Source: a virus. Taken from it: a stretch of 64,000 nt of DNA. Both the position numbers and the translations under genes were made by a program. The notes beneath the pieces were generated by a model. That model saw only the letters and a program-made list of their open reading frames with translations. It had not been told where the DNA came from and made no database searches. The stretch spans positions 53,366 to 117,365 of the IMG/VR virus record IMGVR_UViG_3300001242_000019; one strand, given 5' to 3'. This document shows positions 25,861 through 33,994 of the stretch, piece by piece; position 1 is the first letter of the stretch; each line of letters begins with the position of its first letter.

Positions 25861-27605
25861 TAATTCATCAGCTCCTTTAAGGCTTTAGATTGACTTTCAG
25901 AATTTCCATATAAGGCATTAGCCAGATTCTGCTTTTTCTTAATAGCAGCATAGACGGCTTCATCTAATGTCTCACGAGTCATCAAGTTATAGACAAAGAC
26001 TTTCTTAAACTTAGAATTAATACGCCGGATTCTCCCATTGCGTTGAGTATACGTAGCCGGACCCCAAGGTAAATCGTAATTAATCACATACTTACCTTTT
26101 TCTAAGTTTAATCCTGTTGCCATGGCTTCGGTGCCAATTAGAATTTTAACTGTTGTATCGTTCCTGAAGGCCTCTTGGATAATATCTTTCTCCTTAATAC
26201 CGTATTTACCAGTATAAGTTAAGCACTTCGTGATTTTACTAAGTTCACGTCTTAAGATCTGAGTCATACGTTCGAACTTCGTAAAGATTACGATCTTATC
26301 GCCTTGTGTCACAATCTCACTAACTAATTCTTTAAGTAAATCTAGCTTTGGACTCGACATATCTCGTTTCACAATTGAGGAGTATGTTTTAGTTACGGAT
26401 TCTGATTTACTCATCGTGAATAGTTCTGGACTGCTAGAGGCTCCGATCTTGAGATTTAACATCCCCTGCATACCTTTACTCATAGCATCCGCTTCATCGA
26501 GTTTGCCGCGTTGTCTCAGTGCGTCAACTTTAACCTGAAGCTCAGACATCTGTTCATCAATAGCTTTAATTAAAGCTATTTGAACCGGTGTTGGATCTAC
26601 ATAAAACTCTGACGTAATAACGTCTGGTAAGTCAACTTCAACTTCTTCAGCAGTACGCCTGAGGATATATTCGCCAACTTCATCGTGAAGTTCATCTAAG
26701 TGTCTATAGCCGATAAATTCGTTAAAGCGTCCAGTATAAGCATACTTAATAAAGCGCTTACTGAACTTGCTAAACTTACCAAAGACCTTAGGATCGGCAA
26801 TTTGAAAGATACCAAAGAGTTCATCCGGCCGGTTCATCATTGGTGTGCCTGTTAAAAACATCCAGTATTTAGGCTTAAGTTTACACATGGCTAAATTCGT
26901 AACGCCTTTATAATTCTTGGCGTAATGGATTTCGTCACAAATGATCAAATCATATTTTCCAATTAAAGCGTCAAGATCTGGACCGCGAAGTAAATCATAG
27001 TTAATTACAGTATATCTAATACCCTGACTTTGAGCGTCTTTAATAATCTTAGCTCGTTTCTTAGGTGTCCCATCAATCATCACGGAGGACTCATAAGTGA
27101 ACTTGTTAATGCCTTCTCGAATCCATTGGCCTTTTAGAGAATTTAGACAGACAATTAAGACATTCTTAATATTACCATCAGCGATCATCTTTTGAGCAGC
27201 ACCGAGTGAACTCGGTGTCTTACCTAAGCCAACATCATCACAGAGTAAGGCAAAGCCTTTTTCTTTGACTCGGTATGCTAAAAAGTTAGCACCGAATTCT
27301 TGAAATTTGTACAAGACTAGTTTAATATCAGGTATTGAGTCCTTGGGTATAGCATAATACCATTGAGGCGGCGGAGGTGGGGTTTCACCTAGGATTTTAT
27401 GGCGTGGTGTGATATAAACAATCTCACCCTTGAAAAGTTCCTCAAAATCATCGAAGCTACCTACGGGCGTCGTCCACTTTTTGTCTTCAGGATGATACCG
27501 TGCACCAGCAACTTGCTTTAATCGATCAATATAGTCTCGATGATAGTTACAAGTTACATCTAAGATCAAACCATTATCTTGCAGTTCGACTTGTAGCAAT
27601 AGCAT
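25860..27605 (-). CDS. SNF2-family helicase/translocase (SMARCAL1-like)
   Basis: The 581-residue protein has an N-terminal HARP-like segment (residues 1-60, LILDVTCNYHRDYIDRLK, KKWTTP), then Walker A DDVGLGKT (123-130), DEIHYAKN (DEAH box), LTGTPMMNRP and the C-terminal motifs IVIFTKFERM, GTEAMATGLNLEKG and QRNGRIRRI. SMARCAL1-type proteins anneal or remodel forked DNA, fitting a replication-fork role. ATG 27605 is close to AAGGAGG. Confidence 0.93.
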   Translation of the reverse strand: MLLLQVELQDNGLILDVTCNYHRDYIDRLKQVAGARYHPEDKKWTTPVGSFDDFEELFKGEIVYITPRHKILGETPPPPPQWYYAIPKDSIPDIKLVLYKFQEFGANFLAYRVKEKGFALLCDDVGLGKTPSSLGAAQKMIADGNIKNVLIVCLNSLKGQWIREGINKFTYESSVMIDGTPKKRAKIIKDAQSQGIRYTVINYDLLRGPDLDALIGKYDLIICDEIHYAKNYKGVTNLAMCKLKPKYWMFLTGTPMMNRPDELFGIFQIADPKVFGKFSKFSKRFIKYAYTGRFNEFIGYRHLDELHDEVGEYILRRTAEEVEVDLPDVITSEFYVDPTPVQIALIKAIDEQMSELQVKVDALRQRGKLDEADAMSKGMQGMLNLKIGASSSPELFTMSKSESVTKTYSSIVKRDMSSPKLDLLKELVSEIVTQGDKIVIFTKFERMTQILRRELSKITKCLTYTGKYGIKEKDIIQEAFRNDTTVKILIGTEAMATGLNLEKGKYVINYDLPWGPATYTQRNGRIRRINSKFKKVFVYNLMTRETLDEAVYAAIKKKQNLANALYGNSESQSKALKELMN

Positions 27606-27611
27606 CCCTCC

Positions 27612-27914
27612 TTATTTTAATGTCCAGTGAGCTGCCCTTGCAAGCTCAAGCTCGATGAGGCCACGTTCTAAGGCCTCATCAACAAGAGCTTTAAAGATTG
27701 GTTTTTGAGCAAGCCAATACTGATAATCATCAATGATTAAATCTTCATTATCTTCATACTCTATTAATTCTTCAGCACGATTTGCTAAGTAACAAATTGT
27801 ATTCATTAGATGTTCATCTTCAAAATCCTTAGAGTAAAGTTCTTTACCATCTTCTGTTGTCCAGACGGCTTCATTGAGATACCACTTGACTGTTAAGGGT
27901 ATTCGACGTTTCAT
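27612..27914 (-). CDS. Conserved small phage protein
   Basis: A 100-residue protein with VWTTEDGKELYSKDFED and HLMNTICYL, matching a small protein common in Bacillota phages (pattern W-T-x-D-G-x-E-I/L ... D-x-H-L-x-N-T). Function not known to me. ATG 27914 lies within the end of the upstream gene. Confidence 0.7.
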   Translation of the reverse strand: MKRRIPLTVKWYLNEAVWTTEDGKELYSKDFEDEHLMNTICYLANRAEELIEYEDNEDLIIDDYQYWLAQKPIFKALVDEALERGLIELELARAAHWTLK

Positions 27915-28689
27915 CCGGATCACCGGCTTCGGCCATGTCTCTAGTATCCTTCCAAAGGCCTGAAGCCCATACACTCGACGTCGCCAACATAAAAGAATAA
28001 AGTTCTTCATCCGTCGGTTCTTCACCTATGATTGAGACATAACTTCGTTCTTGGTCATCGACATTAAAGAGAAGATTAACTAAAATACTGTAGGCTAATT
28101 GATCGGCAAGAAGTTCCTTCATGTCGATTTTCTTTATGCCCAGGAGATCCATAAGAACCTTATCATACTCACGAGACTTAGCCCATCGATCCTCAAGATC
28201 GGCTTCTTTAATCCAATCACTTACCGTATGTTTAACGCCTGCGTTATAAGCAGCACATTGTTCTGGTACTAAAATATAACGCTCCGGTAAGGCTTCGTTT
28301 GTTTCTTGGTTACGACCACTAACGCGTCCAATTGGATAACTACGACAAACGGTGGGTCGCTCCTTGTAGACTGAACACTTACCGCCTTTAAGAAAACTGC
28401 AAGCAGATCGTGTGCGTCCTGGAATTTTAATTCTTGGTTCAACCATATTTAAAAGTACCATGGGCCACTTACTTCTGCCGCCCGGTTGAATATGAATATA
28501 GTTCATGATTTCTTGAGTTGGAATCTTAAGCTCTCTATGAAGCTTGATAACGTCCCATGGATTAAGTAATACATCGATATCATGGCAGCAGGTACCGCAT
28601 TGATGACAGTTAAAATCAAATTCATCAGTAAGCTCTAAAAATGGAATACTTCCATCATCAATTCCGTTAGCTATGGCTTGAGTTGACAT
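27871..28689 (-). CDS. YkgJ-family cysteine-cluster protein
   Basis: The 272-residue protein opens with the cluster CHQCGTCCHD near residue 30, then CSFLKGGKCSVYKERPTVCRSYP, the YkgJ zinc/iron-cluster pattern. The remaining 120 residues are helical. Family members are thought to bind a metal cluster; function is unknown. ATG 28689 follows GAGGAGG. Confidence 0.85.
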   Translation of the reverse strand: MSTQAIANGIDDGSIPFLELTDEFDFNCHQCGTCCHDIDVLLNPWDVIKLHRELKIPTQEIMNYIHIQPGGRSKWPMVLLNMVEPRIKIPGRTRSACSFLKGGKCSVYKERPTVCRSYPIGRVSGRNQETNEALPERYILVPEQCAAYNAGVKHTVSDWIKEADLEDRWAKSREYDKVLMDLLGIKKIDMKELLADQLAYSILVNLLFNVDDQERSYVSIIGEEPTDEELYSFMLATSSVWASGLWKDTRDMAEAGDPDETSNTLNSQVVSQ

Positions 28690-28973
28690 TCTATTTCCTC
28701 CTCGTAAAGTTTCTTAAGTTCTTTGAGTTGATTGATCATTAACTCAATTGTTTTAGTTTGAGAAAATGCCAAGATAATTGAGTTAGTATTAGAAAAATCA
28801 ATACAAGTACCTTTACATGGTGATGAAACATCAGTTCCTATTTCACGCCCAGGGATTCCAGGACTAAATATCATAGCAACAGTCCCTTGTTCGGCATTAT
28901 AGCCAGTGACCATATCGATATCACCACTGCCATCAAAATCTGCAATAGATATTTCTAAGTTTCGATAAATCAA
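28671..28973 (-). CDS. Unknown protein
   Basis: A 100-residue protein, beta-rich at first (LEISIADFDGSGDIDMVTGY), with a helical C-terminus. The DGSGDIDMV segment resembles an Asp-rich calcium-type loop. It may act with the YkgJ protein because their genes overlap. TTG start, GGAGG upstream. Confidence 0.65.
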   Translation of the reverse strand: MIYRNLEISIADFDGSGDIDMVTGYNAEQGTVAMIFSPGIPGREIGTDVSSPCKGTCIDFSNTNSIILAFSQTKTIELMINQLKELKKLYEEEIECQLKP

Positions 28974-28975
28974 TA

Positions 28976-29224
28976 TTAATCCTCCTTACTCTTTTCTTTA
29001 AATATTGCGTAAGTCATATTTAATCGTGCTATAGTCTGTCTAATAAACTTTACAGCACAAGGCTTACAACACGGAGCACCAACACGTCCACCGTGACTGC
29101 AAGCCAATATTCCTTCGGCCTGTCCACCACCATGAGATCTAGTGCCTCTTCCAAAGTAGTATTCAAAGGCCTTATCAGCAATAGTAATTTGGTCATATAC
29201 ACTAAATTGTTCGTTAATGTCCAT
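28976..29224 (-). CDS. Small Cys/His-rich protein
   Basis: An 82-residue protein with GRGTRSHGGG, CSHGGRVGAPCCKPC, possibly one metal site. No family recognised. ATG at 29224 with AGGAGG upstream. Confidence 0.7.
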   Translation of the reverse strand: MDINEQFSVYDQITIADKAFEYYFGRGTRSHGGGQAEGILACSHGGRVGAPCCKPCAVKFIRQTIARLNMTYAIFKEKSKED

Positions 29225-29250
29225 GTTGTAAACCTCCTGTTGTTAAGTCT

Positions 29251-29268
29251 AGGGAGGTTTCCCTCCCT
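29251..29268 (-). terminator. Short hairpin after the SPFH gene
   Basis: AGGGAGG pairs with CCTCCCT around a TTTC loop, six bases past the SPFH stop. Confidence 0.6.
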
Positions 29269-29273
29269 ATAAA

Positions 29274-30218
29274 TTACTTCGCCGGTGTAGCGGACGCGCC
29301 ACCCAGTAATAGATTCGCACCAGCCGGTGTATAGATTACTTCAACTTTATCATTAAATTTCTCAATAGATTTTAGTTGAAGCATCTTATCTGTTAAGCTG
29401 GCACTAATGGTTTCATTCGCTTTGGCTTCAGCTTCGGCAGCTACTTGTTTAGCTTGAGCATTAATCTTGGCATTATCAAGATTCATTTGGGCTTCGATTA
29501 AAGTTTTAGCTGCAGCCGATGTCGCTTGCTTTGTAGCATTTTCAGCGGCGATCTTGGCTTCAAAGCTCCCCTTAACGGAATCCGGCAATGTAATCCGTCT
29601 AAAGTTAAAACCTTCGATAACAAGGCCAACTTCAGCAAGTTCGGTTCTCATACGGGTTAATACTTTACCGGCAATTTCATCGCGTTTATCGTTCATGTCT
29701 AAAATAGAATAGGTACCGGTCGTGGCCATTAAATCACTATTAAGTGTGTTACGAAGAACGTTGTGAGCAATCGTTTCGATACTAGCTCCACGATACTTCT
29801 TATAGAGTTTTTCAACATCACCAACATGATAAGCAACAGAGACGTCAACATTGACATTAGGACCTTCTTTGCTCGGCGTATCAAGGGAGTCATTGCTTGG
29901 CGATCCTTCGTCTGCTCCGGCTGTGAGGATCAAATACTCTGTAGAAACGGGATACTCAACAAATTGACTTGTGAAAGGATTGACAAACTTGTAACCAAGT
30001 GTATCCTTAACGGTAATTTCACCGTTAATCTTGTTTTGAATAATACCAACGTAACCAGGTTTAACCCGATCAAAGGATACAAAAAGGAACCCTGCGATAA
30101 ACATAAATATAATGACTAGGGCAGCACCACCAATCATTGTATTACGTGCTTTAATCATGTCTCTGCGACGACGCTCACTTGGGCTCATCTGTTCGTTTTC
30201 GAAGTCTTTGTAACTCAT
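29274..30218 (-). CDS. SPFH/prohibitin-like membrane protein
   Basis: One membrane helix near residues 28-50 is followed by a Band-7 domain (VKPGYVGIIQNKINGEI, VDVSVAYHVGDVEKLYKKY, VLRNTLNS, LAEVGLVIEGFNFRRI) and an Ala/Gln/Lys helical tail with repeated QAKQVAAEAEAKAN. Some large phages carry such scaffolds, which oligomerise on membranes; cellular homologues hold protease or phage-exclusion complexes. ATG 30218. Confidence 0.9.
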   Translation of the reverse strand: MSYKDFENEQMSPSERRRRDMIKARNTMIGGAALVIIFMFIAGFLFVSFDRVKPGYVGIIQNKINGEITVKDTLGYKFVNPFTSQFVEYPVSTEYLILTAGADEGSPSNDSLDTPSKEGPNVNVDVSVAYHVGDVEKLYKKYRGASIETIAHNVLRNTLNSDLMATTGTYSILDMNDKRDEIAGKVLTRMRTELAEVGLVIEGFNFRRITLPDSVKGSFEAKIAAENATKQATSAAAKTLIEAQMNLDNAKINAQAKQVAAEAEAKANETISASLTDKMLQLKSIEKFNDKVEVIYTPAGANLLLGGASATPAK

Positions 30219-30354
30219 CTCTTTTCTCTTCCTCTCTCTTATCGAGTCCTACATTCTTGGTTATGCGATCTCCGATCCAAGTTAAGGCCGGACGCGCAAA
30301 AAACCAGATTAGGACAATGATCATGATTAAAAACATCAATGCACGTAGAAACAT
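30175..30354 (-). CDS. Small membrane protein overlapping the SPFH gene
   Basis: A 59-residue ORF, ATG 30354, 8 bases after AAAGGAGG. The N-terminus is a membrane helix (FLRALMFLIMIIVLIWFFA), and the rest is highly charged. Its last 15 codons overlap the SPFH gene in another frame, so the two are probably co-translated membrane partners. Confidence 0.75.
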   Translation of the reverse strand: MFLRALMFLIMIIVLIWFFARPALTWIGDRITKNVGLDKREEEKRDELQRLRKRTDEPK

Positions 30355-30383
30355 TTAACTAACCTCCTTTCCAACGAATCACG

Positions 30384-30695
30384 TTAATCCTCCTTTAGCC
30401 TTACTGACACCTCTAACAAAGTATAAACAAACTTGCTTATCTCAGCCGTTAGCTGATTAGCAACTTTATCTTTAAAGTTGTTACGATAACCATCACTTAA
30501 AGCATTTTCAACTAGCTTATTGATATGAAGTTTAATCGTATGATCAATCGCATCTTTGTCAGATTTGAGAAGACGAAGTATCTCTTCGGAAAAGATTTGT
30601 CTGATTAGATCTTTCAAATCATCTTTAGAGATACCCATTTCGTTGTGAATCAGATTTTTAACAGCAGCATAGTTGCTACCAATAGTTCGACTCAT
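30384..30695 (-). CDS. Helical unknown protein
   Basis: A 103-residue highly helical, acidic/basic mixed protein without a recognised domain. ATG 30695 overlaps the upstream stop. Confidence 0.7.
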   Translation of the reverse strand: MSRTIGSNYAAVKNLIHNEMGISKDDLKDLIRQIFSEEILRLLKSDKDAIDHTIKLHINKLVENALSDGYRNNFKDKVANQLTAEISKFVYTLLEVSVRLKED

Positions 30696-31006
30696 TTTGA
30701 TACTCCAATTATTCCATCAGGATATTGTTCGAACTCGGCGATAAGTTGACCAAGCCATGGAATGGCAAATTCATACGTGCCCCATCCGTTAGGTGCATCG
30801 TAGACTTTAAACCGTTCAGGGTCAGACATCATAAGACTTAAACCATCCCACAAGGCAGGTAATACGGATTTTGCCGTTTGTCCTGCGGAATTATATAAAG
30901 CATTATAAACTCCGGCTGCTGACCACATTTTGCCAAGATTATGAGTAATGTTTTTATCTACGACAGTTACTTCTTCCATTTGAGTTAACCGGATATCTAA
31001 ACTCAT
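30692..31006 (-). CDS. Conserved phage protein (NITHNLGKM pattern)
   Basis: A 104-residue protein with DKNITHNLGKMWSAAGVYNALY and APNGWGTYEFAIPWL. This pattern is common to many phage small proteins next to DNA-modifying genes, but no function is known to me. ATG 31006, GGGAGG upstream. Confidence 0.8.
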   Translation of the reverse strand: MSLDIRLTQMEEVTVVDKNITHNLGKMWSAAGVYNALYNSAGQTAKSVLPALWDGLSLMMSDPERFKVYDAPNGWGTYEFAIPWLGQLIAEFEQYPDGIIGVSK

Positions 31007-31008
31007 GA

Positions 31009-32505
31009 TTAATCCTCCCAAATAGCTGAATTCGTATCGCGATCATCGCGAATTCTCACAAAACGCGGGTGTCTGAACTTTCCTGAGGCTAATCGTTCCA
31101 TGGCTTCAAGTTCAATAACTTTACCGAGATAATCACGATCAAAGTGATCGGTCATGTCTTTACGGATAGCATCGGTCATCCCTGAGGCCTTACCACAATC
31201 AAGTAATAAATAATGTGGAAGACGAGGAATACCAAGAACATCAGGATCAATAAAATCCTTAACTTTTACATTAAGTTCAAAAGCTTTAGCCTCAGTAATC
31301 CACTGACCGAATTTAATAGCGCCCAGCATACCGACATATTTACCTTCGTTAGCACCCTCCCAGCCAGTTACGATACAATCGGCCGTCAACATTTTCTTAA
31401 CCTTATACCAATTCTTAGTAGGGCGGCCACCTTCCATGTACTTTGCGTCAATGTGTTTAAACATGCCGCCTTCGAATCCCTTGGCGAGTATGTCACGTAA
31501 ATACTGTTCTTTGTCTTTAATCGTATAACGACTCAAAATCAGCGGGAATGTTTCGGGATCATAACCAGGTAAGTTAGGAATCACATCGTTGAATAAGGCT
31601 GTAAGTTTCATACGACGGTATTTCCATTCCAGTTTTGTCAGATCAACTTTACCTTCTTGTAAGATGTCAAAGACTACAAGAACTAAATCCGTATTGTCTC
31701 GACCATCCTTAGAGTTTAAGTTGCCTGATACCGTAGCGCAATCGATCATACCGGCTTCTTCTAGGGTTTCTTTCGTCAAACTTGGATCATCAATTCCATT
31801 ACGAGGTAATAACTCACAATCCAAGATTGTACCCCATAACTCCTTAGGCCATTGAATGGTTTCGATGTGTGGCAAGTTATCCGTTTTCTCAATAGGCTTA
31901 GTACCATCTGTTACGCTGGCATTACGCCCAAAAGTTCTAGTCTTATCTGGTGTTCCATGAGCTGTAATCCGAATCCCATCATACTTTTGTTCTAAGACAT
32001 AGTTTGGATCATCAATCAACGCTCGATGCTTACGGATCGTATACTCAATAATGTCTTCGCCTTCTAATCGCTCACACTTATCATTAAAGGTTTGAGCGTT
32101 CTGAGGCCATAAGATACGTGGTTTATAATCATCCGTATCGATGGTCTTATAAGCACTAGTAGGTGGCGTATAGCGAGCTGGAGATGTATGCTGAGGCCCT
32201 GAAACATCTCCTTGATTTTCCTGATAAAATTTAGCTAATTTAGATTTAATCAGCTTTTCGTATTCATTACGAGCTTTAACTTCACTGACACCGGCATATT
32301 TACCGGCGACACTCATTGTTCCGCCGCGCTTGCCGTAAAAACCCGTAGCGTAATAATAATTCGTTGCAGGGTCATGGCTCATAATAGCAATATAGACCTT
32401 ATCTGATCCGCCTTGCTGATTATATAAATCTGTGCGTTCAATTTCATCTCCTGTAAATTGAACGCCATTTCTACCACGACCATAACCCTGAATTTCAGTA
32501 CTCAA
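31009..32505 (-). CDS. WGR-domain/ATP-dependent DNA ligase fusion
   Basis: Residues 1-95 look like a WGR domain (YYATGFYGKRGG, YAGVSEVKARNEYEKLIKSKL). From about 160 to the end is an ATP-dependent DNA ligase: motif I KYDGIR (K174 forms the AMP adduct), RTFGRNA, DCELL, GFEGGMFKH and a WYKVKK motif V. It seals nicks during replication and repair. The WGR domain, known from PARPs and bacterial proteins, may target breaks. TTG start at 32505 behind GAGGTG; it heads an operon after a promoter element. Confidence 0.93.
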   Translation of the reverse strand: MSTEIQGYGRGRNGVQFTGDEIERTDLYNQQGGSDKVYIAIMSHDPATNYYYATGFYGKRGGTMSVAGKYAGVSEVKARNEYEKLIKSKLAKFYQENQGDVSGPQHTSPARYTPPTSAYKTIDTDDYKPRILWPQNAQTFNDKCERLEGEDIIEYTIRKHRALIDDPNYVLEQKYDGIRITAHGTPDKTRTFGRNASVTDGTKPIEKTDNLPHIETIQWPKELWGTILDCELLPRNGIDDPSLTKETLEEAGMIDCATVSGNLNSKDGRDNTDLVLVVFDILQEGKVDLTKLEWKYRRMKLTALFNDVIPNLPGYDPETFPLILSRYTIKDKEQYLRDILAKGFEGGMFKHIDAKYMEGGRPTKNWYKVKKMLTADCIVTGWEGANEGKYVGMLGAIKFGQWITEAKAFELNVKVKDFIDPDVLGIPRLPHYLLLDCGKASGMTDAIRKDMTDHFDRDYLGKVIELEAMERLASGKFRHPRFVRIRDDRDTNSAIWED

Positions 32506-32522
32506 TGTTTATCACCTCATTA

Positions 32523-32554
32523 CTATTGTATCACAATTTGTAACAAATTATACT
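32523..32554 (-). promoter_or_regulatory. Repeated phage promoter-like element (copy 8)
   Basis: Minus strand TATAATTTGTTACAAATTGTG then ATACAATAG, ahead of the ligase gene. Confidence 0.65.
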
Positions 32555-32983
32555 CTAATCAGGGATCTTAATATCTAAGATTGAGTATCGACCGCGTTCA
32601 TAGAGTTCTGTCATTGGCATTTCTTCTTCAAGCAATAAACCTAGACGTTCGCGTTCGTCAATTGTTAAACCAAATCGGATAATGTCATCTCTCGTATTCG
32701 CAACCTGCGAATCACCAGATTCTTGTCAGCCCCAGCCGGTATAATCGCATCCAGCTCGAATAGCACCATAACGACCGTCTTTGAGTTTAACGACGATGAC
32801 CCAATTGGCACCGTCGTTTTCACCATCAGCTTTAGCAATAACTTCTACAACATCTTCAATTGTAAATGGCGAACAATCAACCGTAAGAACACCTGGAATA
32901 AATGCTGTAGGTTTTGATTCTGTACCATCGGCATAAGCAAAGACATAGGGCCAATTATAGTCATCATCAAGTTCTGGTAACAT
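32555..32983 (-). CDS. Conserved phage protein with an in-frame TGA (32726-32728)
   Basis: ATG 32983 gives 85 residues ending GCDYTGWG, then TGA. The same frame stays open for 56 more codons, starting QESGDSQVANTRDDIIRFG and ending ERGRYSILDIKIPD before a TAG. The ending is the C-terminal motif shared by about ten proteins here, so the downstream half looks like the true end of this protein. It has no start codon or ribosome site of its own. Phage relatives I recall read GWDCQ here, which would place the TGA at a cysteine. Options are readthrough or recoding, a recent nonsense mutation, or a sequencing error. Confidence 0.7.
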
Positions 32984-33003
32984 TTAGTTTGGCCTCCTTG
33001 TCT

Positions 33004-33381
33004 TTACTCGGGAATTTGAATATCAGCAATCAAGTCGCGACCTCGTTGTTCCTCTTCGCTAATAACATTTTCGTCCATGTGCATGATCGTCATAGCGATC
33101 GACTGAATCAGTCTAGAAATAGTAATAAAGTCATGGGCTGGCTTTGTTCTTGGCTCTGCATTGAGAACATCAACTATTTTCTCATACTTTTCTTGAATAC
33201 AATCTTGATACTTTAGAGTTTGATTTACATCTTCTTTAGTATTGATCATTTCATGAAACAAAGCCGATGTAAAGTCTGCAAAAGCTAAAGCAAGTACTGC
33301 ATAATCTAATCCAATACCGGTATTTGCCATAGCTTCAGAAAGCTTATTAACATTAGCTTGTCGTTCTTCCTGGGTTAACAT
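33004..33381 (-). CDS. Helical protein with IQIPE C-terminal motif
   Basis: A 125-residue helical protein. It ends RGRDLIADIQIPE, the shared ending. ATG 33381 behind a ribosome site. No other family match. Confidence 0.75.
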   Translation of the reverse strand: MLTQEERQANVNKLSEAMANTGIGLDYAVLALAFADFTSALFHEMINTKEDVNQTLKYQDCIQEKYEKIVDVLNAEPRTKPAHDFITISRLIQSIAMTIMHMDENVISEEEQRGRDLIADIQIPE

Positions 33382-33406
33382 TTATTTCACCACCTTTCTA
33401 ATATAT

Positions 33407-33438
33407 AATTTCCGCTCCCTGGAAGGGAGGAGCGGAAA
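33407..33438 (-). terminator. GC-rich hairpin
   Basis: AATTTCCGCTCCC pairs with GGGAGGAGCGGAAATT (bulged GAG), directly after the stop of the 33439 gene. The left arm continues into the ORF end. Confidence 0.7.
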
Positions 33439-33726
33439 TTAATAATACTTAATTAGATCATGATAACTAGTAAGTTCTTCCCATTGTTTATCGGGAATAG
33501 TTTGAAGTTCTAATAGAACTGAACTAACAAAAGTCTCGCCATCTTCATGCTTTAACACTTCATTAAGAAGACCAGCAAGTTCTGACATTGACATTGTTTT
33601 AAATCTAGTAACCAAGGAATAAAGATCCATAACTTCTTTTGGACCCTTATCGTGATAAGTATATGATCCGAATTCTTTAATTGCAGATTCAATAGCCTTA
33701 ATACATTCATCTGCAGTAACTGGCAT
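33439..33726 (-). CDS. Helical unknown protein
   Basis: A 95-residue helical protein with no recognised motif. ATG 33726 with AAGGAGG upstream. Confidence 0.7.
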   Translation of the reverse strand: MPVTADECIKAIESAIKEFGSYTYHDKGPKEVMDLYSLVTRFKTMSMSELAGLLNEVLKHEDGETFVSSVLLELQTIPDKQWEELTSYHDLIKYY

Positions 33727-33755
33727 ACTAACTCCTCCTTATTACTTAATTAAAC

Positions 33756-33992
33756 TCATATTGACTTCAAAGAACATAGTGCTGTATCAAGCATCGTAAC
33801 GCCAACTTCATGTCGGTAATCATACATATCGATACCGAATTCTCGCTCAGCTATACGTTCAATACCATTATAGATACGAATACGAAAGCCTCCATCAAAA
33901 CGACTTGTGGCCAATAAGGCATATAACCCACCTCGATCGAGACGAGTAACATTTCCATTAACACCGGTCACTTTACTCCATTCTTCTTCCAT
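33756..33992 (-). CDS. Small beta-rich unknown protein
   Basis: A 78-residue protein with alternating hydrophobic residues (FRIRIYNGIERIAEREFG). It lies two bases after the RecJ gene and is probably co-translated with it. Confidence 0.65.
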   Translation of the reverse strand: MEEEWSKVTGVNGNVTRLDRGGLYALLATSRFDGGFRIRIYNGIERIAEREFGIDMYDYRHEVGVTMLDTALCSLKSI

Positions 33993-33994
33993 AA

